Source: Gnetum montanum (taxonomy: Eukaryota; Streptophyta; Gnetopsida; Gnetales; Gnetaceae). Taken from it: a stretch of DNA of 64,000 nucleotides. Positions 23,441 through 34,000 of this stretch are shown here, one piece after another. The notes under the pieces are model-generated. The model ran no database searches and was not told the DNA's origin. It saw nothing but the letters and a program-made list of their open reading frames with translations. The stretch spans positions 1,707,725 to 1,771,724 of the forward strand of contig MNCI01017913.1 of assembly GCA_015680685.1 (NCBI GenBank). Reading direction: 5' to 3'. A program made the position numbers and the translations under genes. Each line of letters begins with the position of its first letter. Positions within the stretch are counted from its first letter, which is position 1.

Positions 23441-23990
23441 ACTTTACCCATCACGAGGAGACAGTAGATTCCAATGTCAATGGTCTTCATTAGCTACTAA
23501 GAAGGTAGCATATTTTGTGGCCAATAGTATTTGTGATAAGAAGAATATTCTATCACTAATAGTAACTAGAACATATTCCAAGGTCAACAATGTTCAGAAT
23601 AGACAACATATTCCAACATTAGTTGTGTCTCTAGTTACCATTGAATAATGAAAATCCTAATAGTATTTTTGACATAGGCAAACTCTAGGATAATGGATGT
23701 GGTATAGGCACTAGTGCTAACAAAGGAGGTGATAATGGTAGATAGGCGAAGGGTATCACAACCTGTGGTCGGATTGGAAGGGCAATGTATGATGAGAAGT
23801 ATTGTGAAGATAGTGAACAAGTGATGTGTGAAGGAGAATAGGATAAGGATAGCATGATTGTAGAGGCTAGGAGAGGGAGGGCCATGAGTGCAAGGCTAGC
23901 AAAGCCATCACCATGAGTCATTTTTTTCTTTCTTCTAGTAATAGCAACAATGGCAGTGGTGGTGGCTTGTTGTACTTAGAAAGGGTAGGA
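23440..23990 (-). repeat. Pyrimidine-rich, repeat-rich internal region of R copy C
   Basis: On the minus strand this is rich in CCTTC, CATCAC and CACCAC words, and its open phases read Ser/Thr/Pro/Leu-rich peptides (23635-23820, 23685-23921). Copies A (43018-43690) and B (54356-54910) have the same kind of sequence at the same place, so it belongs to the family. No protein domain is recognised. Confidence 0.5.
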
Positions 23991-24669
23991 AAACATTTTT
24001 TAAGAAAAATTTATATATACCAAAAACCTAGTAATGTGCCTGAATGATTAGACGAATAATGTCTAAAAGTTGGTATTAGCAAGTTTCAGGTCATGTATTT
24101 GATTCTCACATTTAATTTTGATATTATTATGTTATTCAATGTAAACATGGCACTTGATGTGGTGGTTTGAGAGATGACAGGGTATGAGTTCATTTTGGCT
24201 AAGGAAAGTTTCTAGGTTTGATTCCTAATCCTAAAATTTGAACCCTCTTTTTTGAAATTTTATAATTGTTATTTATTTATTAAGACACATATAATAAGAA
24301 ACTTTGAATAATAATATTTTCCAAATCATAAGTATGATTGGGATGAAATTTGAATCATTGAAATTGTCTTAATGAGTGCTATGCATTGGGCATGCTTTTA
24401 ACCATCAAAAGCTAAGTTATATTTTCAAGATTTTAAAGGATCAAAATATATTATTTGACGGAGATAATGTTACTAGGTTTATGTATTGGTGACATGTGGA
24501 CTTTTGGATGACATTTTTTTAATTATAAATGATATACCAAATCTTAAACATCATGTAACACATATACCTATATAATTCTGTAGGTGAGATGTAGGCATGT
24601 TCTTTTAGATCATGGTTATATCCTAGTGACATACCAAGAAGAAGGTTAATAATGTAAGGCATTACAATA
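23991..24669 (-). other. AT-rich internal sequence of R copy C
   Basis: Lies between the 541-bp units and the pyrimidine-rich region. No domain is visible. A short match to copy B around 53760-54000 is expected from element order. Confidence 0.35.
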
Positions 24670-25209
24670 ATTGCTACCGAGTATTGGTCTCTATATGGAT
24701 CTCATGGTAATAATGCTTACTCATTAAGTAGGGATGAGACATTTTTATGGCTAGTTTGATCTTTCTTAAACTTAAAAATACATAGGTCTTAGGTAGGATA
24801 TGTAATGTCAAGTTACAAGGTTAAGGTGTTTAGGAATAGTAAGTATTAAACAAGACAAGATTAACTTAGGTCATGGTTACTAGCCTTAGGGAGGAAATTA
24901 AAATAATCTTGAATATTTAACATTCTAATAATACTACAAGATGGAGAAGAGTTATTTGGATTAGTGTATCTTTTTCTTACCAATCTCTCTTTCAATTGAT
25001 ATACCTTGTTGATGTGTAATAAGATCTTTTGGTTAGTGATATCCATGAAAGTTACTACAAAGGAATCTTGTTGATCAATGGGTTTAATCTTGAACATGAT
25101 TTGCATTCCTAGTTCTCTTGTAGATGTATGTTCTATATTCATTTACTCAAGAAAATCACTAGGAGAGTATCTTTTGGATTACATTAATTATCTCAAATAT
25201 CACAACATT
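24670..25209 (-). repeat. 541-bp tandem unit, copy 1
   Basis: Starts at GCTACCGAGTATTGGTCTC and runs to ACAACATTTGCTATC. It is followed directly by copy 2 with the same landmarks: TAGTTTGATCTTTCTTAAAC, CCTTAGGGAGGAA, TTGATGTGTAATAAGATC and GGAGAGTATC. An ORF at 24861-25142 (minus) lies within it and has no known domain. Confidence 0.85.
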
Positions 25210-25738
25210 TGCTATCAGGTATTGGTTTCTATATGGATATCATGGTAAGAATGCTTACTTGTTAAGCAGGGATGAGACATTCTTATGGCTAGTTTGATCT
25301 TTCTTAAACTTACAAATACATAGGTCTTAGGTAGGATATGTGATGCTAAGTTACAAAGGTAAGGTGTTTAGGAATAGTAAGTACCAAACAAGACAAGATT
25401 AACTTAGGTCATAGTTACTAGCCTTAGGGAGGAACTTAAAATAATCTTAATTATTTAACATTCTAAAAATACTACAAGATGAAGAAGAGTTACCTGGATT
25501 GGTGTATCCTTGTCTTACCAATCTCTCTTTCAATTGATACACCTTGTTGATGTGTAATAATATCTCTTGGTTAGTGATATCCATGAAAGTAACTACAAAG
25601 GAATCTTGTTAATTAGTGGGTTCAATCTTTAACATGATTTTCATTCCTAGTTCTCTTGTAGATGTATGTTCTATATTCATTTACTCAAGAAAATCATTGG
25701 GAGAGTATCATTGAGCTTACATTAATTATCTCAAATAT
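25210..25738 (-). repeat. 541-bp tandem unit, copy 2 (interrupted at its end)
   Basis: Same landmarks as copy 1 in the same order. Its last few bases continue at 29071 (AATATCACAACATTTGCTATC) after the inserted solo LTR. Confidence 0.85.
25734..25738 (+). repeat. Target-site duplication AATAT, left copy
   Basis: Matches 29071-29075. In copy 1 of the tandem unit the same place reads CAAATATCACAAC without interruption, which gives the empty site. Confidence 0.9.
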
Positions 25739-26993
25739 TGTTGGTGACTGTTTGGGACGCGACTGCCAACGACTGTTCTCGAACAGGATTTAGGTGCTTG
25801 CTGGTCTTTTGGCAACACCAAGGCCCAGATACCTCAAAATAGACTTAGTAGTTAATGTGAGTATGTGTGTGTCCTATTGCAATGTGTGGTTGTGAATAAT
25901 GAAACGATTGGGTTGTGTGTAAAACTATAAATGACTTATCTTAAAGAGATTCAGCCAACTTTGCCAAGTCCTGTGAGTTGTTGAGTGTTCCTATTTTGTT
26001 CAATTTCTTAGTCTATATGGTCCTTATAATACCTACTTGTAACAAATAAAATTTTGCAAAAACATTTGAGCACAACTCTATAAATCTACTTCTAATTTTC
26101 CCCAAAGAAAGAGATAGTTCCACAAGAAAACTAGAAATAGAGTGAGATTCAATGGAAATAGACAAAAGAGAAAAAGAAAGAAAATTTGTGTAAAGATCTC
26201 AAACATTTAAACAAGGTAAAATGATACGAGTAAACACTTGACAATAAAGCTCTCCCAAATTCAATAACTACGAATTGTTCAAACTTCCAAGTCTTAAATA
26301 AGCAATTTCTTCAAGAAAATCCTACTATGCTACCCAAACATTTGTTGCATAAACTATCACATACCAGACTCTATTTTGGCTAGATAATGGATGTCAACAA
26401 TTGCATTCAACAGAACTTTCAAAAGACTTGACAATTTCTGATTTAAATACCACGAAGATTTAGTTTAGAGATAAAAGAAGCTATTCTAGTCCTATCAAAA
26501 TACCAAAGATTTTCTAAACCCTCTTGACTATTGAATCATTCAATGGCTTGACCACAAGCAGAGGCTCTCTTACAATAATATCAATAGCAGTTCTTATATG
26601 CTGCACAATAATCAAATTTGCTACTAAAATGCTCTTAAGGATTTCAAACACAAGCGCTTCTATGGTAAAATTTTAATAGAAATCTTCTATTATGCAACAA
26701 GAAACAATAAGAGCAATCTAAAAATCACAAAATTATTTGCCAAGCATGATACTATCTAAACCACTAGCTAAACAATTTTAAAAAAATAAGAAATAATAAG
26801 CATAACTCACAGGACTATGACAAAGAGGTTGAAATGTTATCTTTATCAAGTCATATTACAATTAATTTTTCACAATATCTTCTTTACAAATGCTCTTCCA
26901 AGACCCAAAGTGAGACCCCAGGTGTGTTCCCCCCGATGTGTTCTCCCAAAAGTCTGTTCTAAAGTCTTTCTTTTTTCCTTCCTACACTTGAAT

Positions 26994-27005
26994 CCCTTTT
27001 ATAGG
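26994..27005 (-). promoter_or_regulatory. TATA box of the solo family-L LTR
   Basis: The minus strand reads CCCTATAAAAGGGATT, the counterpart of CCCTATAAAAAGGC at 1274-1286. Confidence 0.6.
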
Positions 27006-27215
27006 GTCTCATAGGTAGTTAGGTAAGTTACAAAAATTTTGGGTGGTTATAACCACCATATAGATAAAAAAGTTGTAGTTGACAAGTGTCCCATTTAATT
27101 GACAAGTGGCCCATTCAGTTGTCAAGTGTCTTCATGGTAATGAAAATTAAAATTAGCTACAAATATCATAGTTGTAACTATCATAGGAAGTTACAACTTC
27201 CATAGGAATAAAAGG

Positions 27216-27899
27216 GATAGTAGCCAAATGTCCGTTTTTTCTTAAATCACAATAGTTTTTTTTAACTATGAAAAACCATCCGTCAGAAACCTTGCCACAT
27301 ACAAAATCCAGTTAAGAGACAAGGGTGTGTAGAACCAAGTAACATGTCCAAGTTCTAGGCCATGTAGTCACTATTTATCATTATTGATGCAGCCTTATAG
27401 AAATTAACATCTTCTCCACTCCCAGCACTAACTCCTCCAACTGTTGCACATAAATTGGAACAGTTTCTCACCAAAAATTTAGAATGCCATGTCATTCTTG
27501 GCTGATGTGTCATCACCAACGAGTTGATTGAAATCTTGATTAAGGGCAACAATAGAGGAGATTTTGATTTTTATTCTGATGTTTAGCGATTTATGCGACT
27601 CATTTGATGCAGTATTCCCTACTTCTAAGCTTGGAGAACTACCATGAAAGTATCTAGAAGGATGGATTTGTGTTGCCAATGCAGCTCTTAGTCCTATTCA
27701 CTGATTCTTGTTATTGGCAACGTGGCACATACTGGTTAGGCTACATAGAAAATTAGTTTCCAAGAGGAAGGATACACTGGCAGAGGATCTACCATTGTTG
27801 CATATACAAGTTCCTTTCATGATTTATTTCAAACAGAACAAGTTTAACAACAATTACTCAAAATCTTTCAAGAACTACTGCAATATTTTTGGCATCCTC
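27216..27899 (-). other. U3 part between the PPR fragment and the promoter
   Basis: Sequence specific to this LTR. Short open frames at 27355-27552 and 27479-27679 (minus) are not recognised. It may be further captured or intronic sequence. Confidence 0.3.
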
Positions 27900-28560
27900 C
27901 AGAAATGGACACGTTGGTGTGCCATGGCAAAGACATAGGTCTGTAGCCCTTTTTCCCAATCTCCTAGGCGGTCGCAAGCATTAAGCGTACAGACAACAGT
28001 GGTGGCTCTAGGCCCAATGTCATCACCCAAGGATTTCTGCATCCGAGCAAAGAATTCCAGGGTGTAACCATTCTAGGAAAAACTAGAAATGATGGAATTC
28101 CATGACACAATCTCTTTTCTGCACCTTCTGGAATGCTTACAATGTAGATTCAAGATCTTGGCAACTTGCATACATAGATACGAATGAACAAGCAACAAAG
28201 GTATGGTGTTGAAATCCATGTTCCAACACATGGGAATGGATGCTTTTTCCCAGCTCTAGGGTCTGTGACTCAGCACAGGCATTCAGAGTTGCATAGAACT
28301 TGAAATTATTAGGACTATTGAAGGATTTGCACATTTGGTGGTATGAGTTAATGGCTTCTACCGAAAATCCATTTCTGGCTTGGTCTCTAATGATGAAGCT
28401 CCAACAGATGATGTCTGGGCCTTTATTGGCCACTTGAACTAAATGCATGCAATGCTCTCTTTTCATGACTATCAGAGCTATAGCTTGTATGATGGATACC
28501 AAGGTTGGTAGAATGCATTCCCTATTTAATTGATTATTCTTCCCAATCCTAAAATGGGGT
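27900..28560 (-). pseudogene. PPR (PLS-type) protein fragment captured in the LTR U3
   Basis: Minus-strand reading at 28137-28502 shows successive pentatricopeptide repeats: CWSFIIRDQARNGFSVEAIN, SYHQMCKSFNSPNNFKFYAT, LNACAESQTLELGKSIHSHV and LEHGFQHHTFVACSFVSMYA. After a stop and a one-base shift the next repeats follow at about 28100-27930: SWNSIISSFS, NGYTLEFFARM and TLNACDRLGDWEKGLQTYVF. The spacing and the G-K-xIH-xHV signature are those of plant organelle RNA-binding PPR proteins of the PLS class, which act in mitochondrial or plastid RNA editing and processing. Only about four repeats of a normal dozen or more are present. There is no transit peptide and no C-terminal E/DYW domain. It lies just downstream, on the same strand, of an unrelated UAM fragment. 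Confidence 0.9.
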
Positions 28561-28721
28561 TACCCCTTCCATCAAAAGGACCTGCCAAGGATTCATGAAC
28601 AGCAATAGTCATTGGCCTCTAAGGGCAGAATCCATGCACCATAACAATAGGAGGAGAAGAAACATAGGTGAGGTGATGTCTAAGCAACGGCTATCATGGA
28701 TTTTCCAAGAATCAGAAAATG

Positions 28722-29023
28722 GATAGTGTAGGTATACTTCTTCTTGGAGACCATGTAACCAAAACATTGGCAAAAGGAATCCTTGAAAGAGATTCATGAT
28801 GCTTTAGGGCCAAAGATGCAGTTAATGTCATTGTGATTGTAGAGTTCATAATCGAAGCCTTCAGGAACCTTGATGGTCCTACTCAGATTGCATCCTGGAT
28901 GATATTCAAATGATAAGGTTCAAAATAAGTCCTTCACATCTCCAGAAAGTCCAAGTTACAGATTTTCAAGATCATGATATCCAACTCATATTTCATCACC
29001 AGAGTTAGAGCAGGGACGGCCAT
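28722..29023 (-). pseudogene. Reversibly glycosylated polypeptide/UDP-arabinopyranose mutase N-terminal fragment
   Basis: Starting at the minus-strand ATG (29023), the reading contains ELDIMI, NLDFLEM, a stop where Trp is expected, [12 protein letters not shown], then after a shift [28 protein letters not shown], a stop where Cys is expected, [20 protein letters not shown] and TYTI. This is the highly conserved N-terminal 100 or so residues of plant RGP/UAM proteins, which interconvert UDP-arabinopyranose and UDP-arabinofuranose for cell-wall synthesis at the Golgi surface. The match stops just before the catalytic DDD motif. The remaining 250 or so residues are absent, and a PPR fragment follows. 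It is a captured fragment with at least two stops and one shift. Confidence 0.93.
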
Positions 29024-29070
29024 TGCTACTGAAAGCTCTTGTTCCATATAATGGCAAAAATGTGCCAACA

Positions 29071-29075
29071 AATAT
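29071..29075 (+). repeat. Target-site duplication AATAT, right copy
   Basis: Matches 25734-25738. Confidence 0.9.
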
Positions 29076-29084
29076 CACAACATT

Positions 29085-29605
29085 TGCTATCAAGTATTGG
29101 TTTCTATATGGATCTCATTGTAATAATGCTTACTCATTAAGTAGCGATGAGACATTCTTATGACTAGTTTCATCTTTCTTAAACTTACTAATACATAGGT
29201 CTTAGGTGGGATATGTAATGCCAAGTTACAAGGGTAAGGTATTTAGGAATAGTAAATACCAAATAAGACAATATTAACTATGGTTACTAGCCTTAGGGAG
29301 GAACTTAAAATAATCTAAATTATTTGACATTCTAACAATACTACAAGATGGATAAGAGTTACTTGGATTGGTATATCCTTGTATTACCAATCTCTCTTTC
29401 AATTAATATACCTTGTTGATGTGTAATAAGATCTCTTGGTTAGTGATATCCATGAAATTCATTATAAAGGAATCTTGTTGATCAGTGGGTTCAATCTTGA
29501 ACATGATTCACATTCTTCGTTCTCTTGTACATGTATGTTCTATGTTCATTTACATAAGAAAATTACTGGGAGAGTATATTTGGGCTTACATTGATTATCT
29601 CGAAT
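29085..29605 (-). repeat. 541-bp tandem unit, copy 3
   Basis: Begins at GCTATCAAGTATTGGTTTC and repeats all the landmarks of units 1 and 2, then departs at CTCGAATATAAGGTACATA into the leader next to the 5' LTR. A single inverted copy lies in the leader of the R element at 31070-31430, and a more diverged one at 53380-53700. One unit is therefore the ancestral state and copy C has trebled it. Confidence 0.85.
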
Positions 29606-29730
29606 ATAAGGTACATATGATGATATCTCATGATTCTCCGTGGGTCATGGCTCCATGGTTCATTATTGATTTATAGTTAGCCCTTGTTTCTAATTAGCCC
29701 TTGGATCATGATTTGTTATAATACCAAATG

Positions 29731-30217
29731 TGATATCTCATTTTTAGATGTCATGATAAATAGCAAATATGTATTACATTTTACATTACACATAATGAAA
29801 ATAATAGGAAAAATGCACAAGAAAAAAAAAGCTTCATTAGTGTGGAATAATGTATCTAGGTTGTGCTCTTATGGTTTCTTAGGATTATCTTCTTTCATCA
29901 TCTATCCATTAGAAGCTTGCTAGTACTACCACTAGGGTTAGGCATACAACTAGCTAGAAGGAATGATCAATCACCTTCTTGTGACATTTCATCCATGATC
30001 TTTTACTCATCTTTACTAGCTCTACAACTTCATGATGATACGACCTCTAATGCTTGGGTGTAAATTCCTTAGGCTAAATCTCCAAATTTCAACTTTTGAG
30101 ACATTTTCATTATTATAATGCATCCTTTTGGGTCTTATTACAATAAACAAAAAAAATTTTATGAATAGATACCATCTTTGTTATGAAAAAATAGCATTTG
30201 AAAATGGGGATGTGACA
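29731..30217 (-). repeat. 5' LTR of R copy C
   Basis: Edges TGATATCTCATTTTTAG (29731) and GGGGATGTGACA (30217). Immediately left, the minus strand reads TTTGGTATTATAAC, the place of the primer-binding site (TTGGTATCGAAG in copy B). Confidence 0.8.
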
Positions 30218-30256
30218 TCCTCTCAATTGATTAACCTAAAAGTAAAATGAGTTATG

Positions 30257-30827
30257 TGTAGTGTCTCATTCCCAAATGGTACTACTGCATAATAAAGATA
30301 TAGCCTTTTCATAACAAGTGTTATTCTTATTGTAACAAAACTTGAAATAGGAGTTGTAATTAAGACTCAAAAGGGCATGTTGTAATAATGGACATGTCTC
30401 TCAAGGTAACCTTTGGGTGTTTGACCTATGTCATTTATACCCAGGTATTAGAGATCATATGATCATAGAGCTATAGATCCAGTAAAGGCAAGTAACAGGT
30501 GCTGGGTGAAATGAGATAGGAAGTGCACTAGACATCCCTTCTGGCCAGTTATATGCCTAATTATGGTGGCAGTGTTGGATTTCCTATAAGGGATAGATGT
30601 CAAAGGAAGAAAATCCCAAGGAACACTCTCAAATCATGGTCCAGATTCATTATTCCACATCAATAAAGCATTATTTTCTCTTTTCTTTTGCATTTTTTCT
30701 ATTATTTTCTTTACACATAAAGTCAAATGTTACATATATTTGATTTTTGATATATTACCTTGTTATGAATAATGTCTAATATAATGTATATTTGACATTT
30801 TCCATGACATCCAAGAATGAGATGTCA
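30257..30827 (+). repeat. R-family LTR, copy D
   Basis: Edges TGTAGTGTCTCATTCCC and AAGAATGAGATGTCA. It is unusual in having both a polypurine-like region on its left (AACCTAAAAGTAAAATGAG, about 30233-30251) and a primer-binding-like site on its right (TTGGTATAGGAGAAAACC, from 30831), as in the central LTR of a tandem dimer. Confidence 0.8.
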
Positions 30828-31430
30828 TAATTGGTATAGGAGAAAACCATGATACCAAGACCAATTAGAATCATGGGTTGACTACCACCTAATGATTAAC
30901 CATAGAGCCAAGATCTAGGAAGAGCCATGGACCATCACTAGATGTGTCATATGTCTATGATGATCTATACATCTACAACAAAACCATGAAGTGTATCATG
31001 TTCAACATGAAAGCCACCAACCAAGATTCATTCAAGGATATCAATGATTAGAAGATTTGACTATGCCTCACTAAGGAACATCAATTGCAAGAAACATTGG
31101 TAAAACACTAATCTAGGTGACTCTTACCCATCTTAAATTATTATTAGAATGTAATGGATGTAGGTCATCATTAAGTTCCTTCTAGAAGATTAGTAACCAT
31201 GACCTAAGTTGATTTCCTCTCATTTGAAAATTAGCATCTCTAAAACACCTAGTCCTTGTAACTTGGTATTACCTATTGTTACTTAACAATTTTAAAGATA
31301 CTAGTAAGTTTAAGAAGGTCAACCTAGTAATAATATTGGTTCATCCTCACCTAGTTAATGAAGGTTATTATCATGGAACCCATAGGAAAATTAGTACTTG
31401 TTGGTAATGTTGAGATATCTTGTTTCTTCC
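30828..31430 (+). mobile_element. Leader and first internal part of R copy D
   Basis: Begins with the primer-binding-like site and contains one copy (about 31070-31430) of the 541-bp unit of copy C in the opposite orientation: ACCCATCTTAAATTATTATT, AGTAACCATGACCTAAGTTG. No coding region is seen. The right boundary is not sharp. Confidence 0.65.
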
Positions 31431-31800
31431 TAGTACTTAGAATCTAAGCTTGATGTAACAGGATAGGCTTATATCATACTTATCAATTTATAAGGTCAAA
31501 TTATTATCTTGATGTCCAAAGGTTGATATATCATCTATAAGTAATTTAGGATCATTTATAAGTGATAATGCCACCCATGCATTAACCTAGTAATACTATT
31601 TTAGTAGAATAAGCTAGTTTGGATGCTTCAAAATCTTGAAAATCTAACTTGGTTTTTGGACATTGAAACTATAGACCTTTTGGTATGTCCAAACTTTAAA
31701 AAAAATGAAAGACAAATTTGTTTGTTGTAGGTGCTTTTTTCAAAGAATTTGAATTTGGAAAACTTATTCAACTTCCTCCTTCTAACTTCAATGATCCACA
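31431..31800 (+). other. Presumed 5' LTR part of the copia element
   Basis: Position immediately before the copia primer-binding site makes this the expected 5' LTR, ending near CCACA at 31800. With no 3' partner in the window the start cannot be defined. Confidence 0.35.
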
Positions 31801-31802
31801 TG

Positions 31803-31814
31803 TGATATCAGAGC
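31803..31814 (+). promoter_or_regulatory. Initiator-Met-tRNA primer-binding site of a copia element
   Basis: Reads TGATATCAGAGC, one base off the usual plant TGGTATCAGAGC, and lies 42 bases before the gag start. Confidence 0.8.
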
Positions 31815-31855
31815 TTGGTACTCTTCTCTATCATCATCAACTTCAAGAGTGAACA

Positions 31856-33186
31856 ATGGAAGGGACATATTACACAAAGCCACCCATTTTCAATGGTTTT
31901 TACTTTGCCTATTGGAAAGCTAGAATGCAAGGGTTTTTTGATTCCATGGAGTTTGAAGTGTTGGTGTTAATTCTTGAAGGCTATGCTCCACTAGTATCAT
32001 GAAGCCTTGTAATAAATGGACACAAGGGGAGAAAGATAAGTTCATGTTCAATTCTAGAGAATTTTTTTTTATATTATGCTTTGAATAAATCCAAATTTAA
32101 TGGAGTAATAGGATGTAAAACAACCAAAGAAATTTGGCAGATTTTAGAAACTATGTATGAAGCTATGTCTATTTTTAATCAATTAAAATTGTTAGTCTTG
32201 CAAAGTGAATACAATAAGCTTAACATGAGGGAAGGTGAAAAGATAAAATATTACTTCTCTAGAGCCATTAATATTGTTGTATCCATTAGGGGTACTAGTA
32301 AAGACTTGCCCAAAAGTGATGTGATCATTAAAATGATCAAAACTCTTCAACCATAGTTCAGACCTAAGGTCATGGCAATAAAAGAAATCATAGAATTCTC
32401 AACTTTGAAATTTGAAGAACTTAAAAGTGATCTCATTTCTTATGAAATGAATCTTATAAGTGAAGGATCTATTTAAGAAAGACCCATTGCCTTAAAGATT
32501 ATCTCCAAGAAGAACAAGATCAATGAGCATGATGAGGGCGGTGAAGATGAGATTGCCTTTTTACTAGAAAGCTACAATGATTGATAATGAAATGGAACGA
32601 AGGAATAAATTAGGGAATATTCAATCCATTCAATGGTAAAGAAAGAGATAAGAATTTTTTTAATTCTAATTTAGACTTCTCTTCAATAGAATGTTGGGTT
32701 TGTGGAGGAAGAGGCCATTTGACCTTTGGATGTCCTGGCAATTTTAGGTTATAGCCCAAGAATAAGTTCATTGAAGAAGTAAAGAAAACAAACTTCTATA
32801 CATGTTGGGATGATGGGAAGCAAAGTAAGTAAGAAGTGGACGATGATGCAAAAAATTATCACCTTGTTTATATGGCCCTAATTGATGATGATGCTGATTC
32901 ATTAGACAATAATCTTAACGATGATGAAAGGTTTGTTCTTTTATGCAGTGAACTTCTATCATTTCAAAGTATTTTCACTAAGTTAAATAAACAAGTCATG
33001 TATAAAGATTAAGAAATATCATTATTGAATTTGAATATTTTTGATCTTTCTAAACAACTCTTAAACCTAAGTGCTGAGAATGAAAAGCTAACCTTCATCT
33101 TTAGTACAGGCTAAAGTTGAAGTTGCAGACGTTAAATTAATAAATGAGAGATTGGAAAAAGGAAAGAAATCCTTTCAACTGGTCCT
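31856..33186 (+). pseudogene. Ty1/copia gag (UBN2-type), first part
   Basis: Starts at ATG 31856 with the copia gag opening PPIFNGFYFAYWKARMQGF. The UBN2 gag core follows at 32081-32356 (GVIGCKTTKEIWQILETMYE, SEYNKLNMREGEKIKYYFSR), then a perfect CCHC zinc knuckle CWVCGGRGHLTFGC at 32692-32733. The product would be the capsid and nucleocapsid of the copia particle. Stops occur near 32000, 32355, 32475 and 32583. The gene is interrupted at 33186 by the T3 insertion and resumes at 40374. Confidence 0.85.
33182..33186 (+). repeat. Target-site duplication GTCCT, left copy
   Basis: Identical to 40369-40373, the sequence after the 3' LTR of T3. Confidence 0.92.
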
Positions 33187-33977
33187 TGAAACACCGTAGA
33201 AATTGTGAATCGGCCTTTAAATTTTGGTAGTAATCACTGTAGAAACACCGTAGAAACAAGGACGGGCATCTTTAACTTTTGGCAGTAATCACCTTTGAGC
33301 AGAGACAGAGACATTTGCTTGAGCACTGGCAACAGGAGCAATTAGTCCTTTGGCAAAGATACAGTTCTCTCCATTGGCTATCATTGGCAGTTTTTGAGCA
33401 GAGACTATTGATGGCGAAAGAAGTAGATTAGAGATCGAGAGATCATCTGGTGTGGTTGGCAAGATCGATGGATCAGAAACAGTTGATCGATAGACATCAA
33501 GGCTTGACCTTCCTTGCATCCCATCTTTGGCTTACGAGGTAGACCAAGCTTCATTCTGTACACCTTGTTGAATAGTTTTCTTATTATTTTGTGTATGTTT
33601 CGCACAAGATAATCGGAGTTTTTTCCATTGGAACTTTATATGCAATATACTCAGTTTTTCAGGTCAAAGCACAGATCTTGGGATTGTGCATTTTTCTTAA
33701 ATCTGATTCTCCTTGTCGTGATAATGTTGTCATTATTGCAATTTATTTACATCGCTTTCTTCTCCTTTTGTTGTTCATCGAATTAGATTGTTCCACGGAA
33801 TATCTATAGTATTTGTCGATTTACCAATTGAGTAAGTCCCTGTCTGATCGACAAGACCGTTCAGGGCACTGCGGATTTGTTTTCTCCAGCACGGCCCTCA
33901 TGCGAATCTGTGGTTAAGACTGTGTACATGGATTTTTTTTTGGTATTTTCCAACTACCAACATTTTCCGTCGTTACA
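33187..33977 (+). repeat. 5' LTR of T3, with U3 deletion
   Basis: TGAAACACC to CGTTACA. It is 791 bp against 1586 bp for the 3' LTR. The first 30 or so bases and the 720 bases from AACAAGGACGGGC on match the 3' LTR. Between them is a short scrambled piece with a second GTAGAAACACCGTAGAAAC, and the TATA box and palindrome array are missing. Over about 395 bases compared by eye the two LTRs differ at roughly 30 places, nearly all transitions. Confidence 0.9.
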
Positions 33978-33983
33978 ATTTTC

Positions 33984-34000
33984 TGGCGTTAGAAGGAGGG
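33984..34000 (+). promoter_or_regulatory. Primer-binding-site motif of T3
   Basis: TGGCGTTAGAAGGAGGG, six bases after the 5' LTR end. The tRNA was not identified. Similar TAGAAGGAGGG motifs follow the other gypsy LTRs of the window. Confidence 0.75.

Larger units (their letters stand above)
25739..29070 (-). mobile_element. Solo LTR of family L with captured host gene fragments in U3
   Basis: Termini TGTTGG and CCAACA, perfect 5-bp duplication AATAT, and an empty site visible in the neighbouring tandem unit. Bases 25739 to about 27215 match the R-U5 and promoter part of the family-L LTR at 82-1600, whose primer-binding motif shows that minus is the sense strand. There is no second LTR and no internal region, so this is a 3.3-kb solo LTR. 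Upstream of the TATA box (26994-27005) the U3 differs completely from that of the other LTR and contains, in sense order, a UDP-arabinopyranose mutase fragment (29023-28722) and a PPR fragment (28560-27900). Confidence 0.85.
21048..30217 (-). mobile_element. Family R copy C: non-autonomous LTR retrotransposon, minus orientation
   Basis: A 5' LTR (29731-30217) and 3' LTR (21048-21561) in the same orientation enclose an internal region with no gag or pol. In element order it holds a primer-binding-like site, a 541-bp unit present three times, an AT-rich stretch, a repeat-rich pyrimidine-biased region (23440-23990), a CCR4-type domain (23110-22030) and a purine-rich tract next to the 3' LTR. Removing the nested solo LTR (25739-29070) leaves about 5.8 kb, close to copy B (about 5.5 kb with a truncated 5' LTR). 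Flanks CATTA and TCCTC do not match, so the ends may come from recombination between copies. Confidence 0.75.
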
